A DNA stretch of 64,000 bases from Telmatactis stephensoni (GCA_029948255.1 JALIZF010001840.1:310001-374000); one strand, 5' to 3'; counted from the stretch's first letter, positions 42,001-53,242 are shown. The notes: a model not told the origin generated them from the sequence alone. Numbers and translations: made by a program.

Positions 42001-45000
42001 TATTATGATGTCAACAAGGACGTGGTCATTGAATGTGATAGCTCTGAAGTTGGACTTGGAGCAGTAATCACGCAGGATGGTAAACCAATTGAGTACGCCT
42101 CTAGAGCACTCAGTCAGACGGAGCGCAACTATGCACAAATTGAGAAAGAGTGTCTCGCTATTGTCTTTGCCACTCAGAGATTTGAGCACTACATACTGGG
42201 CAAAGACAATGTAAAGGTCCTCACAGACCATAAACCACTTGTCACTATTTTCAAGAAACCAATCCTGACCAATCCCAAACGTCTACAGTGGATGAGACTA
42301 AGATTACAGAAATACTCACTTCAACTGGAATACAAGCCAGGACCTAAGATGTTTATCAGTGACACACTATCAAGGGCTGCCCTACCAAGCAAGGATGTCA
42401 ACAAGGATACACCTCCATATCAGATCTTTCAGATTCAAGAAGACAAGGAACTATTCACTGAGTTTGAGGACATTGATTCCGAAGATTCACTCTTTGTAAC
42501 CGATACAAGACTGAACACCATTAAACGAGAGACGAACAAGGACATCTCCCTCCAAACTCTGATGAATATCATCAAAGAAGGGTGGCCTGACAACAAGTCA
42601 AACGTACCACTCTCTATTCGTGAATACTGGCCTTACAGAGATGAACTTACTACACAGAATGGAGTAGCATATCGAGGAACGAGAATCATCATACCCTCTA
42701 CTATGAGAAAGGAGCTAACCACTAGAGCTCATGCATCACACTTAGGAATTCAGTACACCATCAACACAGCTAGAAACATCATGTATTGGCCAAGGATGAC
42801 AGCTGACCTCACTGATGCTGTGAATAGCTGCAAAACCTGCCAAGTAACACAACCTGCCGCTCAAAAAGAACCAATGATGACCCATCCTATTCCACAACTA
42901 CCATGGCAAGCCATAGCTAGTGATTGTTTTGAACTAGATGGACTACATTACATTGTATTGGTTGACCTCTATTCTGATTACATTGAAGTTGCAGAGTTAT
43001 CTGACATGACCACAGCAGCTCTCATTGAACAGATGAAACCCATCTTTGCTACACATGGCTCACCAGCAGTTTTAATAACTGACAATGGAAGCAACTATGC
43101 CTCGCAGGAATTCAAGACCTTTGCAGATGACTGGGACATCACTCATGTGACCACAAGTCCCCATCACCACAAAGCAAATGGAAAGGCAGAATCTGCAGTG
43201 AAAATTATGAAGAGCATAATCAAGAAGGCAAGGAAGGAAAGACAGGATGTGTGGAAAGCCATATTGGAATGGCGAAACACACTTACACCAGGGATGACAA
43301 ACTCACCTGCTCAAAGACTTCTGTCTCGCAGAACTAGATCTTTCATGCCATGTGGACACAACATGTACAAGCCTGAAGTCCAAGCCAATGTGACAGCTCA
43401 AGTGATACAGAAAAGAAAGCAAGCCAAACTATACCATGACCGACATGCTACGCCACTCCCAAAACTAGTGGTTGGTCAACCTGTCATGGTGAAAACACAC
43501 CCACAGCAGCCTCGAAGTGACTGGAAAGCTGGCACAGTGAAACGTGAAGCCACCACACCACGCAGCTACATAGTTGAAGTAAATGGACGGAAGTACAAAC
43601 GGAACAGAGTACATCTGAAGGACACCAAAGTAACACAAGGACAAGCCTCAGACAAGTTAAAGGATCTATCATCAGAAACCACAACATCAGATACCACCAC
43701 AGCTGAACCAGCTAAGAAAACTACTGCAGCTGCAGCTATAGCACCGGCAAACAACACCTCCACCGACACAGCTTCTACACCTACAGCATCCAGTCAAACA
43801 TCATCATACACTACCAAGTCAGGACGCACCGTGAAACCACCAGCAAGATACAATGACTCTGTTTAGACTATTTAAGATAAATTCATTGTCACAGTTTGTT
43901 ATGGACATTGACTGTTAAGCAAATTAGCTTCAAGTTGTTGTTAGTTTCATGTACCAGTACAAGCACACTTAAGTCAGTTATATTTAATAGTTTTCATTTT
44001 TTTTGGAGAAAGGAAGATGTTATGGGATTCCTTTGTAATATGGGTTTCCTGTGTAGCTAATGAATAAAGACACGTGCTGGACAAATGGCGGCTTGTCATG
44101 ACTCAAGCTTATAACACTCACCAAATATAATCATACCAATATATTACGGATAATACGAATATACGAATAATACTTTTAATCTCCGTATATTTAAAAGTTT
44201 ATCTTATCTTATGATTGGTGATACAAGATGTTTTGGAAAATTAATATAATGTTTCCTCTCAAAGTGGACGACCAATGGACAAAAGAGGGGAATTAAGGGA
44301 GGCCGGGTCTGCCCCTGACGCTTATTCAGTACAATACCAATAACGAAGATATAAAGGCCTGAATAATTGATTTAGTATGTATTATTGCTAGCTGTGGCAA
44401 GCGTTCAAGAAAAGCAGCATTGCATACAGGGAATGATGTTAACCGTTCAACCATATCCCTATTTACAAGTAAGTACAATTGATCTCCTTGTTTGATAGAC
44501 ACCCTACGTTGCCGAATTCCTTGGAGTCCTATCCATAAGGGGAGACTCCAGTGAATGTTTTTAATTTTCTTTATTCTCACATTTGGATTTTGTTATTAAT
44601 TTGAAAGGTTTTCTCCAATGTCGCAGCTAAGATTGATCCTGAGTCTATCAACTTGTCCACTGAAGAAGCACGTACAGTGGTTGCAAAACTTCAAAAAGAT
44701 CAAAATATTCAATACGTAGAGAAAAATGAAACGTTTGTGATATCAGGAACTTATGACCAAATAGTCAAATGCCATGGACTTCTCAGTGACCTTTTGTCAC
44801 AAACTCACAATGGTAAACGCAGCAATAGCAAAGAAACAACTGGATATTATCCCCCCATGAACCAGCCATCAACGAAAAAAGACGAAAGAAGCGTTTTCAT
44901 CAACAAGGATTCAGTAAGCAGAAAAATAGGAGAAGGAGGAAATAACGGACTCTTAACTGAAAGAAAGGAACTCAGTAAAGCAGTGAAATCGTCCAAACAA

Positions 45001-48000
45001 ATACCTGAAGAAAGCCATCAAAAATATTCCAGGAATGGTGGCAATACCAATGAGCGAATCATTGTAAGAAAGTATGGTATGAATGAATCTGATGAAGCAG
45101 AGAAACCTTCCGCACAAAAGCCCAACGAAAGCTGTCAAAGAAACTCAAGAAGTAGTTCTGAAAGAAAAGAAGTTAAAAAATCAGAGCCAACGACGACTTC
45201 CCCACAAATCAGTAGAGAAGGCTATCCAAAAAGTACCAGAGGGAATTTCCAGGAAACTTTTCCCGGCGGGGCAATGAACTCATCAACTGAAGATGCTACT
45301 CGATTTGAAGAAATTAAAGTCAGTAAAAGGGAGTGGTATGTTTATGCTAAAGTTAGAGAAGATCACCTCAAGGAACTCAAGGAAATGTATGCAGTAGAAA
45401 TAGTGGAACAAAATGATACAGTGTTGATCAAACCATTGAATAAATGCAGCGAAGATATGCTGAAAAAAGCAACCAGGAGCCTTTCTGAGATGTATGACAA
45501 AGCAACCAAGAAAATGGAGTGCGTAAAGTTTGCATTAGCTGATCAAAGCGACGAACAGACGCTACGAAAAACAGTTCTGGATACCAAGAAGAGATTTCCT
45601 GCAGTTGTTTTAGAAAGAGCATCCGACAGACAAAGCTGGGAAGTTTTTGGTGAAGGGAAAACGGTCGAGGAAATTCTGCAAGCCCTCGAGAGCAAAGTTA
45701 AGATTAAGAAGCTGGATTCCAAATTAGAAGAGAGCATCAATCAGCCTAAAGCACCTGATGATGATGATAATGATGACAATGACTTGGATAACAATGTTAT
45801 TGAGACTGTGATTGATAATTACAGTGATGACATGGCAGATGGCGATGATGATGATAACTTGATCAAAAACCGTGAACATGATTTAGGTATTGTTGTTATT
45901 GAATACGTACGTTTTGTATTTCTCATATAAATCAGCGAGTCACCTTTATCGAATCTTGACACTAAATTTACAGAACATTTTTACATTACAATCCCTCCCA
46001 AATAACGCCCGACCACCATTTTTGATTTCTAAACTAATTAACTATTTGTGACTTCAGTCTAAATGGAACTGAAAGAGCGTTTGTCCTTTATCGATGCAAA
46101 GATTATTACATGTATAATAATCATTGTATTTACCTTCACAGGCCATGTGAAGCTGTCAGTCTACAAAGCAGACATCACAGATGAAACAAGTGATGCTATT
46201 GTCAATGCTGCAAATCAAAGTCTTAGTCATGATGCAGGCGTTGCCATTGCAATTGTAACTAAAGGTGGCTCAGTCATTCAAGAGGAGAGTACAAGGATAG
46301 TGAATGCTAAAGGTAAACTTAGAACAGGCGAAGCAACTATCACACCCTCTGGAAATCTAAGCTGTAAGATGGTGGTCCATGCAGTTGGTCCTATCTGGAA
46401 ATCCAGCGACAGAGAAAATTGCAAAGTTTTTTTAAAGAAAGCGATTATGTCCAGTTTACAGCAAGCACAAAAATATGGCTTCAAATCCATTGCTTTTCCG
46501 GCAATTGGCTCAGGGATATATGGTATGCCAAAGGATGTATGCGCCAAAGTTATGTTTGATGCCATTGAAGAGTACAACCGTGCTTCCCCAGCGTCAAGGG
46601 ATTTCAAAGTAACTAATGTAAGATTTGTTAATAATGACATAAGAACTGCCAAAGTATTTCAAAAAGAGTTCAAGAAGAGGTATGGCGAAGGAAAAATTAC
46701 AACACAGCCAAAAACTACGAAACCCAGTCGTTCAACTATTGATGGCAAAAAGAAAATGAGTGATGACTTAGAGCGCAAAGCTACAAGACATACAGGGATA
46801 CTACAGGCATGGATGACAGAAGACCAAGAAAACCAACTGAAAGGACACGCACTTTACGGAATAGGGATACGTGGGTCACACGCAAACCCAATATCTTCTT
46901 ACGACGATTCCGCTGTAATACCGTCACTGAAACTACACGATCCTCCAAACGATAGAGCATCGCCACGTTCACATCGCCCAAGTCGTTCCCACCCTGTGAA
47001 GACCATCTGTAAACCACTGTTTTCATCAGCTACAAATGATATTCAACATCCCCGTCACCAAGGACAAGCACAGTCACGGAGTGGTTCAGGAAGCAACTCT
47101 ATGCTTTCTAATGGGAACAGTGGTGCTCGTCCTAAAACAAAATCATTCGGTCAAAGCAATGGTTATATGATGATGCAACATGAGGGAGAACATTTTTCCT
47201 CGTCCAAGAAACGATTCCAAGGTAAATAATATTGTAAAATACTGAGGGAAGGAAGGAAGAAATAAATGAATAAATAAATAGGATTTCAATCAGTCCACTT
47301 TCCTCCCTTACTTGACTGTAAGTCATGTCAGTATAAATACCTGTCTTGCATACATGCAATGTTATTTATCACGAATTCTTTCATTGTACAGAAGACCCAA
47401 ACCCTTGTCTCTTGTTATGAATATAACCGAATTACATAAAATGTTATTTATCACGAATTCTTTCATTGTACAGAAGACCCAAACCCTAGCTTGTCTCTTG
47501 TGGTGAATATAACCGAATTATAATTACATACAATGTTATTTATCACGAATTCTTTCATTGTTCAGAAGACCAAACGGATAAATGTCCCATTTGCCTGGCG
47601 CGCATGGTCCAACCAAAAACCTTACCAAAATGTGGACACGCATTCTGCAAAAGCTGTCTTGATAAAGCCTTGAAAAAAGCTCGAAAATGTCCTTTATGTA
47701 GAGATCCACTGTCAGCAAGACATGAAGGTAACCAACCTGACGGGAACATGGTTTGTCGTTTGGAGCAACTTAGTCTACCTGGGTATGAAGATTATGAAAC
47801 AATAGTCATCCAGTACTCGTTTGAAGGAGGGATTCAGGATGTAGAACATCCTAACCCAGGCCAATGGTATGAGAGTACCTGTCGTACTGCTTATCTACCT
47901 AATACCAAACAAGGACAAGAGGTGCTCAAGCTTTTGAAAAAAGCGTTTAATCGAAGATTGGTGTTTACTATTGGTCGATCCATGACGTCCAAGAAGGATA

Positions 48001-48529
48001 ATCAAATAATATGGGGAGACATTCCACACAAATCGGCCATAGATGGTGGACCTCTGAAGTAAGTACAAAGTAAAAGCATAGGTATATCCTTGTTTTTCCC
48101 TTTCTCTATATGTTTACCATGTTTATATGAAGTGAAAAGTGAAGCTCGAGCAGGGATAAAAATATGAAAAAAACCACTCATTTGGTTGGTGCATGCTCTT
48201 TTTTAAAAGCGAGACGCTCCCTATGATCCCATTCTCGGGTCATGACAGGTAGCAATCTCATAGCTAAGAAGAGAGGGAGAAGGGATTGCTCAAGGGGAGA
48301 AGATGTCATCTTTTGCACATTACACCGATTTAAGAACACAAGAACACTGGACCAAGAACCACCTGCATGCGGTAGTGGGGGGTCAAGGGTGGAGTAATGA
48401 CGGGTCAGTTTTTGTGTCACGAATAATAATTTTAAAAATTCTACTTTGTTTGTTTGTAGCTATGGATACCCAGATCCAACATACTTGACAGACGTCCATC
48501 AAATACTCCAAGCGATGTTGAATGGATAA
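39085..48529 (+). CDS. RRM-KH-macrodomain-RING-Deltex protein (DTX3L/PARP9-like E3 ligase)
   Basis: Six coding exons join in frame: 39085-39271, 44392-44468, 44608-45886, 46142-47221, 47566-48058, 48460-48529 (1,061 aa). Domain order: RRM-like (about aa 12-85; SRSIAVSSLPPEIDENE), KH-like units (about 90-150 and 320-460; WYVYAKVREDHLKELKEM), acidic patch (about 470-500), macrodomain (about 516-700; DAIVNAANQSL, IGSGIYGMPKD), basic/Ser-rich linker (700-870), C3HC4 RING (about 881-920; CPIC, CGHAFC, KCPLC), and DTC (about 930-1061; EHPNPGQWY, YGYPDPTYL). Deltex RING-DTC proteins are ubiquitin E3 ligases that bind ADP-ribose; macrodomains read or remove it. There is no ART domain. The start MGDLYVDEN was chosen by comparison with the minus-strand paralogue; the frame is open further upstream. 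The macrodomain loop reads HDAGVAIAI rather than HGGGVAGAI, so binding may be altered. Confidence 0.85.
39623..44116 (+). mobile_element. Full-length Ty3/Gypsy LTR retrotransposon
   Basis: The 4,494-bp element has 99-bp LTRs at 39623-39721 and 44018-44116 that look identical base for base (TGTTATGGGATTCC to GCTTATAACA). The 5-bp target duplication CTCAC is at 39618-39622 and 44117-44121. A primer-binding site TGGTGTCAGAAC directly follows the left LTR, and a purine tract GGAGAAAGGAAGA precedes the right one. A single intact Gag-Pol frame fills the interior. It is in intron 1 of the macrodomain-Deltex gene, same orientation. Identical LTRs imply a very recent insertion. Confidence 0.95.
39784..43866 (+). 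CDS. Gag-Pol polyprotein of the Gypsy element
   Basis: 1,360 codons from MAKSSIPAP to the TAG at 43866, with no frameshift between gag and pol. In order: Gag; two zinc knuckles (CKYCGSEHKKGNC and CSKCQRKNHLAKVC); aspartic protease (QLDTGATCS); reverse transcriptase with AIYDDIIIYG; RNase H (IECDSSEVGLGAVI); integrase with an HHCC zinc module (HASHLG, SCKTCQ) and a D-D-E core (ASDCFELDG, LITDNGSNYAS, ANGKAESAV). No chromodomain and no envelope gene. An upstream in-frame TTG was not used as a start. All catalytic residues I checked are present, so it may be competent to move. Confidence 0.93.
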   Translation: MAKSSIPAPAKMDMQGDLASNWEFFKDSWINFATATELNKKADEVVVATLLSIMGKECFKVYKNLPLTEDERKKPAEILEKLTEEFEGKRNTIYERYVFNLCTQKPDETFDRYLTRLRELISTCKYGTLENEMLRDKIVIGISQNETQQRLLREKDLTLDKAINICRSSEMAAQHAQKIEHTEAVNFVKNKPKSAHKSDSQLIKNCKYCGSEHKKGNCPAYGETCSKCQRKNHLAKVCLSSQASEPVTGPGQRQQSTTRDSKPGRKNKHIHQFEENTSSSEENSEDLDSEGSIYSIQNNNNKVKFCAKVMVKANDNNEPQPITFQLDTGATCSTISLKEYKSITKEEPQPSLTTLKLYDQSTLTPVGQAILHCTVNGITKRVRFQVIKDAPTSLLSGKACQALQLLRFSEDILHVNTPLTKENIQHDYADIFSGLGKLPGVYHIETDPDVKPKQSNPRRVPIPIQEELKNKIEELEQAGILAKVTEPTPWISNMVAVKTPKKLRICLDPQELNKAIIRNHYPTPTIEQVAPKLTNAKIFTVVDAKDGFLQVTLDEPSSYLTTFWTPYGRYRWLRMPFGIKSAPEEFQRRLDECLEGLSNIQAIYDDIIIYGTDDSEHDAALRALLERCRECGLKLNKKKLKFKLDKVAYLGHILTAEGIKADPEKISAIVDMSQPTNVQEVQRLLGVVTYLSKFLPQLSTVSEPLRRLTDKNAVFDWLPQHESAFSKLKTMMTETPVLQYYDVNKDVVIECDSSEVGLGAVITQDGKPIEYASRALSQTERNYAQIEKECLAIVFATQRFEHYILGKDNVKVLTDHKPLVTIFKKPILTNPKRLQWMRLRLQKYSLQLEYKPGPKMFISDTLSRAALPSKDVNKDTPPYQIFQIQEDKELFTEFEDIDSEDSLFVTDTRLNTIKRETNKDISLQTLMNIIKEGWPDNKSNVPLSIREYWPYRDELTTQNGVAYRGTRIIIPSTMRKELTTRAHASHLGIQYTINTARNIMYWPRMTADLTDAVNSCKTCQVTQPAAQKEPMMTHPIPQLPWQAIASDCFELDGLHYIVLVDLYSDYIEVAELSDMTTAALIEQMKPIFATHGSPAVLITDNGSNYASQEFKTFADDWDITHVTTSPHHHKANGKAESAVKIMKSIIKKARKERQDVWKAILEWRNTLTPGMTNSPAQRLLSRRTRSFMPCGHNMYKPEVQANVTAQVIQKRKQAKLYHDRHATPLPKLVVGQPVMVKTHPQQPRSDWKAGTVKREATTPRSYIVEVNGRKYKRNRVHLKDTKVTQGQASDKLKDLSSETTTSDTTTAEPAKKTTAAAAIAPANNTSTDTASTPTASSQTSSYTTKSGRTVKPPARYNDSV
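47356..47576 (+). repeat. Triplicated 3' splice-site segment in intron 4
   Basis: Three tandem copies (82- and 92-bp spacing) each contain TTTATCACGAATTCTTTCAT, then TGTACAG or TGTTCAG and AAGACC. The candidate acceptors end at 47391, 47473 and 47565. Only the last leads into the open RING exon. The first two run into stops within 10 and 17 codons. Confidence 0.8.
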
Positions 48530-49456
48530 TATCATGAAAGAAATATAGTTCATCAACTTAATTATAAGTTGAAAGTGATATGCACGTATTCCTTTCACTG
48601 AAAAATATAGAAATATTGTCCTTGATGACAGATTTGATATACCTTTATCATTTAAATTCGTTAAATTCGGACTGGTAAAGTACCATGGATATCTATTTTA
48701 TGGGAGTATGGATATCAAGTCTGCAGTCCTCTTCGGGGGACCTTTCACTACCCCTTCCTTCAAAAGAGGGCGGCAAAACAGACCAGTATGGATGGGTTGA
48801 CATAATATAATCATGAAAGGTTTAATTCAAATAAAGAGCACAAGTAAACGAGTACTGCATGTCTTTAAAAGAACCTTACCCAGGCCATTTCGTCCTTCCC
48901 GGCTTAAATTCCTTCTTTCCTCCCTTCCTCCCGGCCTACCTTGATTAAATTCCTTCGTTTGTCGATCCATTTACTTTATGTAACTTTATGTTTTCAATTT
49001 CCAAAGAAAGATTTATGCAGCTGCATGTTGCGTGACAGTAAACTGCGTAATTTCCCAGCTGGAAACTGCACTTCCGCGATTTCGGGAAAATTCCCTAGTA
49101 CGTAAAGTAAGTAAACATTAAGTTGATTCTCGGTCGAAAACGGATTTAACTTTGAAAGAAGACAATTTTGATGAAGCAAAAACTGGCTATAAACGTAACA
49201 TTTTGAAGACAAATATATCAGCAACAGGTATCTATCAAAGAAGCCAAGCGATTGTTGGGAAGCAGATCAAATATTCTTTCGTCTTCCATAGAATGTTGAG
49301 TATGCAAACCTGTAGGATTAAGGAGGTAGTTGTTATATATGTACTTGACTGACAAGTAGGCACAACGAATGAACGTTGAGAAGCAGGTACAATCCTTTGT
49401 TCATTTCAATTTGCAGTGAAAAGAAGAGAAACAAAATAATTTACAAAAGTTCCAAA
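48530..49456. other. Intergenic: 3' UTR of the Deltex gene and promoter side of kinase 1
   Basis: No further gene, RNA or clear repeat is seen. Short CTTCCTCCC-type runs occur at 48890-48945. Confidence 0.4.
48830..48835 (+). terminator. Candidate polyadenylation signal
   Basis: AATAAA about 300 bp after the TAA at 48527-48529. It is the first canonical hexamer I noticed downstream of the plus-strand macrodomain-Deltex gene. Confidence 0.4.
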
Positions 49457-51269
49457 ATGTCTCGAGAGAGTAAGGTATCGTCTTTCAAGCGAGGATTTGA
49501 ACAACCACGGCAGGTTACAAAAAATGACCCACAAAATAAGCAACAAGATGTTACTACAAGATCTTCTTTCAAGGAAGGTTTCGAAAAACGGCGGAGTCTA
49601 ATAGACAAAGATGCACAAAGCACTTCATCTAGAGAGCAACAGACCCTCGCAGATACACGAATAACGCTTGAAAGAGCTTTAGCTACAGAACAACAGACAC
49701 ACAAAGAAACACGACTTAGTCTTGAAGAAGAACGAGGGGCTCACGAGGTAACCCGACGCACGTTAGCTAGAGCACGACAAGCCCACACAAATACAAAAAG
49801 CAGACTTGAAAGAGATTTAGCTTCAGGACAACAGGCACACGAAGAAACACGACGTAGTCTTGAAGAAGAACGACGGGCTCACGAGGTAACCCGAAGCACT
49901 TTAGCTGAAGAGCGACAGGCTCACATAAATACACGAAATAGACTTGAAAGAGATTTAGCTTCAGGACAACAGGCTCACAAAGAAACACGCCGTAGACTGG
50001 AACAAGAACGACGAGCTCACGAAGATGCACAAAACACTTTAGCTAGAGCACGACAAGTCCACACAAATACACAAAGTAGACTTGAAAGAACTTTAGCTTC
50101 AGAGCAAGAGGCTCACGTACAAATACAAAATAGACTTATAGCGGAACAAAGGGCTCACGAAAATACAAGAACCATTTTAGCGAGAGTTCAACACGCTGAC
50201 GAAGGAATGCGAGGCAGGATTGCAGCAGAACACCAAGCACATACCAGACATGAGGAAGAATGCGATTGGATCTTAGGAAGAGATGAAATTGAAATACCTG
50301 AGAGGGCTAGGCCAATCGGAGTTGGTGGATGGGGACGAGTGGTGGAAGGAAGGTTTCGTGGATCTGTCGTTGCTGTAAAGCAAATTCATGAGAATTTAAT
50401 CAGTCTGTCACCATATAGCCGACAAATCTTTGAACGTGAAATGAGCATCGCATCGAGGTGTCGTCATCCTAGCCTTCTTCAGTTTATTGGAGCAACAAAT
50501 GATGACCAAAGCCCTCTTTTTGTGACCGAACTACTGGACACTAGCTTGAGAGCCGTGCTTACATGAGCGTGCGTTACAACCCGCGGAAATCTCGACTATT
50601 GCATTGGATGTTGCAAAAGGATTAAACTACTTACATCTCAACCAGCCAGCTCCAATCATCCATCGTGACATCAGCAGTGCCAATGTGTTGCTATGGAAAC
50701 ATGGTGAGGGTTGGAGAGCCAAGGTATCAGATTATGGTGCGGCGAACTTCATGCAGTACACGATGAGTGAATGTCCTGGTGCTGTGGTTTATTCCGCTCC
50801 TGAGGCACGGACATCGAGATACTCACCAAAGGTATAATGAGGTTAAAAGGATGTTTATTTCTGTGTGTATAGTGCACCCGGCACTCCCTGAATAGCTTTA
50901 TATTGCCAAATGACAAAACTATGAACATATATAGGGTCAAGTCACGGCTATCGGATCAAAAGTACTAGAATACAGTATACAAAAACTTGCCCGAAAACTT
51001 TGACTTGATATCTTGATTCAAAGTCATTAAAGTGTGATTGTGATTAACAAGCTATTCGCTGTTCGCATTTTTATTTTAAAGGTTGATGTCTACAGTTTTG
51101 GCGTTCTACTTTGCGAAATGAATATCCGAGAACTTCCTGATCCAAGTAGAAGAATCCAACAGGTTGCTATGGTGACAAGTCGGCCACTATGGAACCTCAT
51201 CAGAAGGTGTTTGGGCAGAACCCAGAAAAACGTCCATCCATGGAGGAGATTATTCTAGTACTTGTATAA
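49457..51269 (+). CDS. Coiled-coil TKL-like protein kinase 1 (two frameshifts)
   Basis: Exons 49457-50831 and 51082-51269. The start MSRESKVSSF was chosen over upstream in-frame codons because the second kinase starts at the same relative point. Residues 1-50 hold two SSFKxGFE motifs. Residues about 55-265 are a coiled coil of 14- and 18-residue repeats (AHEETRRSLEEERR type). The kinase domain starts at about 275: GVGGWGRVVEG, VAVKQIH, FEREMSIASRCRHP, HRDISSANVLL, then DYG in place of DFG, and SAPEA. Two single-base changes break it: an extra T near 50559-50560 creates TGA at 50564-50566, and a missing base near 51205 scrambles the last 20 residues. The second kinase has the undisturbed form at the first position. 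It may be a recent pseudogene, or these may be assembly errors. Confidence 0.75.
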
Positions 51270-53242
51270 CGCCACGGTTATACTGTAACTGATTGTTTTA
51301 ATAATAACTTTTTATTGAATTGAATACTAGTTCTTTTTTATCACTTTATGAAAAAACAATTTACTACACGTTTTATATTATCCCCTAAGAGAAGGAGAAG
51401 ACTATGGACAAGGGGACATGATTTTATCTTACCTAGAATTGCTAGATTTCAAACAGCTCATTATCTGCGTCAAATGATGGTCAATGTTTGACCACCATGA
51501 GCTGTCATCCAAAGAATATTGCATTGAAAATTTGTCTTTCAGCTGATAAAGATTCCAACGAGATTGAAAATTACGTCATATGAAACCCAGCAATACTAGA
51601 ATCAGCATCGATAGGCTAAGACATGTTATATCAACCGATGTCTTTGTTTATAGATTTAATATTTATAGTATGAGAATACTTTTAGGCTTCTTAATAGACA
51701 GTTTAGAAATAAAGCAAAAGACCTGTATTATTATGTTGGTATTGCGTGACACAAATATGCATAATTTGTCACGCTGTATTTTCTCTTTCCGCGCGCAGTC
51801 CTAATAGTCCAGCTTCCAGGAATTAATTTACATGAAATAATGAACAACTTCAGGCTTGTTGAAGATTTTATATGACGTCGCTTTAGTTAGCAGATCATCG
51901 TAGGTAGAACGATTACAAAGCTACAAAATTGGTTTAATCCGCGTTGAATCCGCGTTGGTTTAATCCGTCAGGAAAAGTGTAGTCAAATTGGATCACAGGC
52001 AGCCCAAGCTCTCTCGTAAGTGACCGCTCTCGTAAGCGACCGCGACCACCTTTGTGGTTCAATTCTATAACAAATCTCTCTCGTAAGTGACCGCTCTCGT
52101 AAGCGACCGCGACCACCTTTGTGGTTCAATTCCATATATAACAAATCTCTCTCGTAAGTGACCACTCTTGTAAGCGACCGCGACCACCTTTGGGGTTCAA
52201 TTTTTGGAATTTTTCAATGTTTTTCCTCTCTCGTAAGCGACCACCACAGTGTCAGTATTAAATCATTAAGAAAAGTCCTCACACAAAAAAAACCTGAGTT
52301 CTTTCGATGAACGGTTTTCAATTTATTGCGAGTCAATTTCTGTCACGCAACACTGTCACGTATATCGTAAAGACACAGAAATATAGGCAAATGTGATGCA
52401 AATCGTACGATTTTAACTTTGTAAGTGATAAATAAGTTTGTTTTGGTGAATATCTGCATAGAAAACACGAATTATAGTGATTTAACGTGATTTTGGTCCT
52501 TCGTGTTACTGTCCGCCATGTTGGTGTACAAAGGTTGTGCACCAAGATGGCGGACCCATACATTTCACACCAAACAATGAAGATATTTGATCGCTTGTAT
52601 CTCGTTATCACGCACAATATTCTCATGACTAAAAATTTCGTATAGATACAAACCTTCAACTGCTTTTTTTATGCAAGACGTTATTCAAAAATATTCTATA
52701 TTAAGCCCGAAAAATTTTATGATGACGTCAGTGCAACCCAAGAATAGGTGCGTACGAAAACAAGCAAATCGGCCCTCCTTTGCTACCCGTGCGAAAACAG
52801 GGCCTGGTTGTTCGAAAGGTAATTTCCTAGGAACGGCCACACGTGCTTCCCTTCCTTCCTTCCATCTTGCTTTCTTGTCCACGCAATACCTTCTCTTCCC
52901 AGTCCTAATAGTCTAGCTCCAAGGAATATAATTTCGACTTGGAACCATGCTGCTTTGCTGATCATGCATATCGGAGGTAAAAATAGCAAACCACAAAATT
53001 GATTTCATCCACGTTGAAATCAGGATAACCAGAACGTTTAACCATCGCGAAAAGATATGTGTAATTAAATCGAATGAGCCAATACTGGAACTCTTGAAGG
53101 AGTTTGATGGAATCCGACAAAGGTGCATGGAAAAATTGCTATCATTTATCTGCGACCGACGGGCCAAGCCGGGCGGAAAACACCGTGAAAGCCCTGAAGT
53201 ATAGTTGTTGGAAGACGTACAATTAAATCATCATATGAAATC
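51270..53242. other. Intergenic region between kinases 1 and 2
   Basis: It holds a tandem repeat (52005-52250) and a partial duplication: 51798-51960 resembles 52909-53025 (AGTCCTAATAGTC, GATCAT, CTACAAAATTGGTTT-type blocks). A palindrome lies at 52505-52565 (TCCGCCATGTTGGTG / CACCAAGATGGCGGA). The segment 51440-51505 is an inverted copy of a dispersed repeat also seen at 13150-13225 (GGTCAATGTTTGACCA). No gene is recognised; 53069-53175 has a coding-like frame without identity. Confidence 0.5.
52005..52250 (+). repeat. Tandem repeat with CTCTCGTAAGTGACC units
   Basis: Three to four units of about 62-66 bp with CTCTCGTAAGCGACCGCGAC, CACCTTTGTGGTTCAATT and ATAACAAATCT. The theme resembles the 75-bp repeat at 23130-23735 (CTCTCATAAGCAGAC) but is not the same sequence. 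Confidence 0.85.

Noticed and set aside
29159..48529. PARP (ADP-ribosyltransferase) catalytic domain in the macrodomain genes
   Set aside because: No ART signature or domain-sized sequence between macrodomain and RING; the C-terminus is Deltex-type, so I do not call these PARPs.
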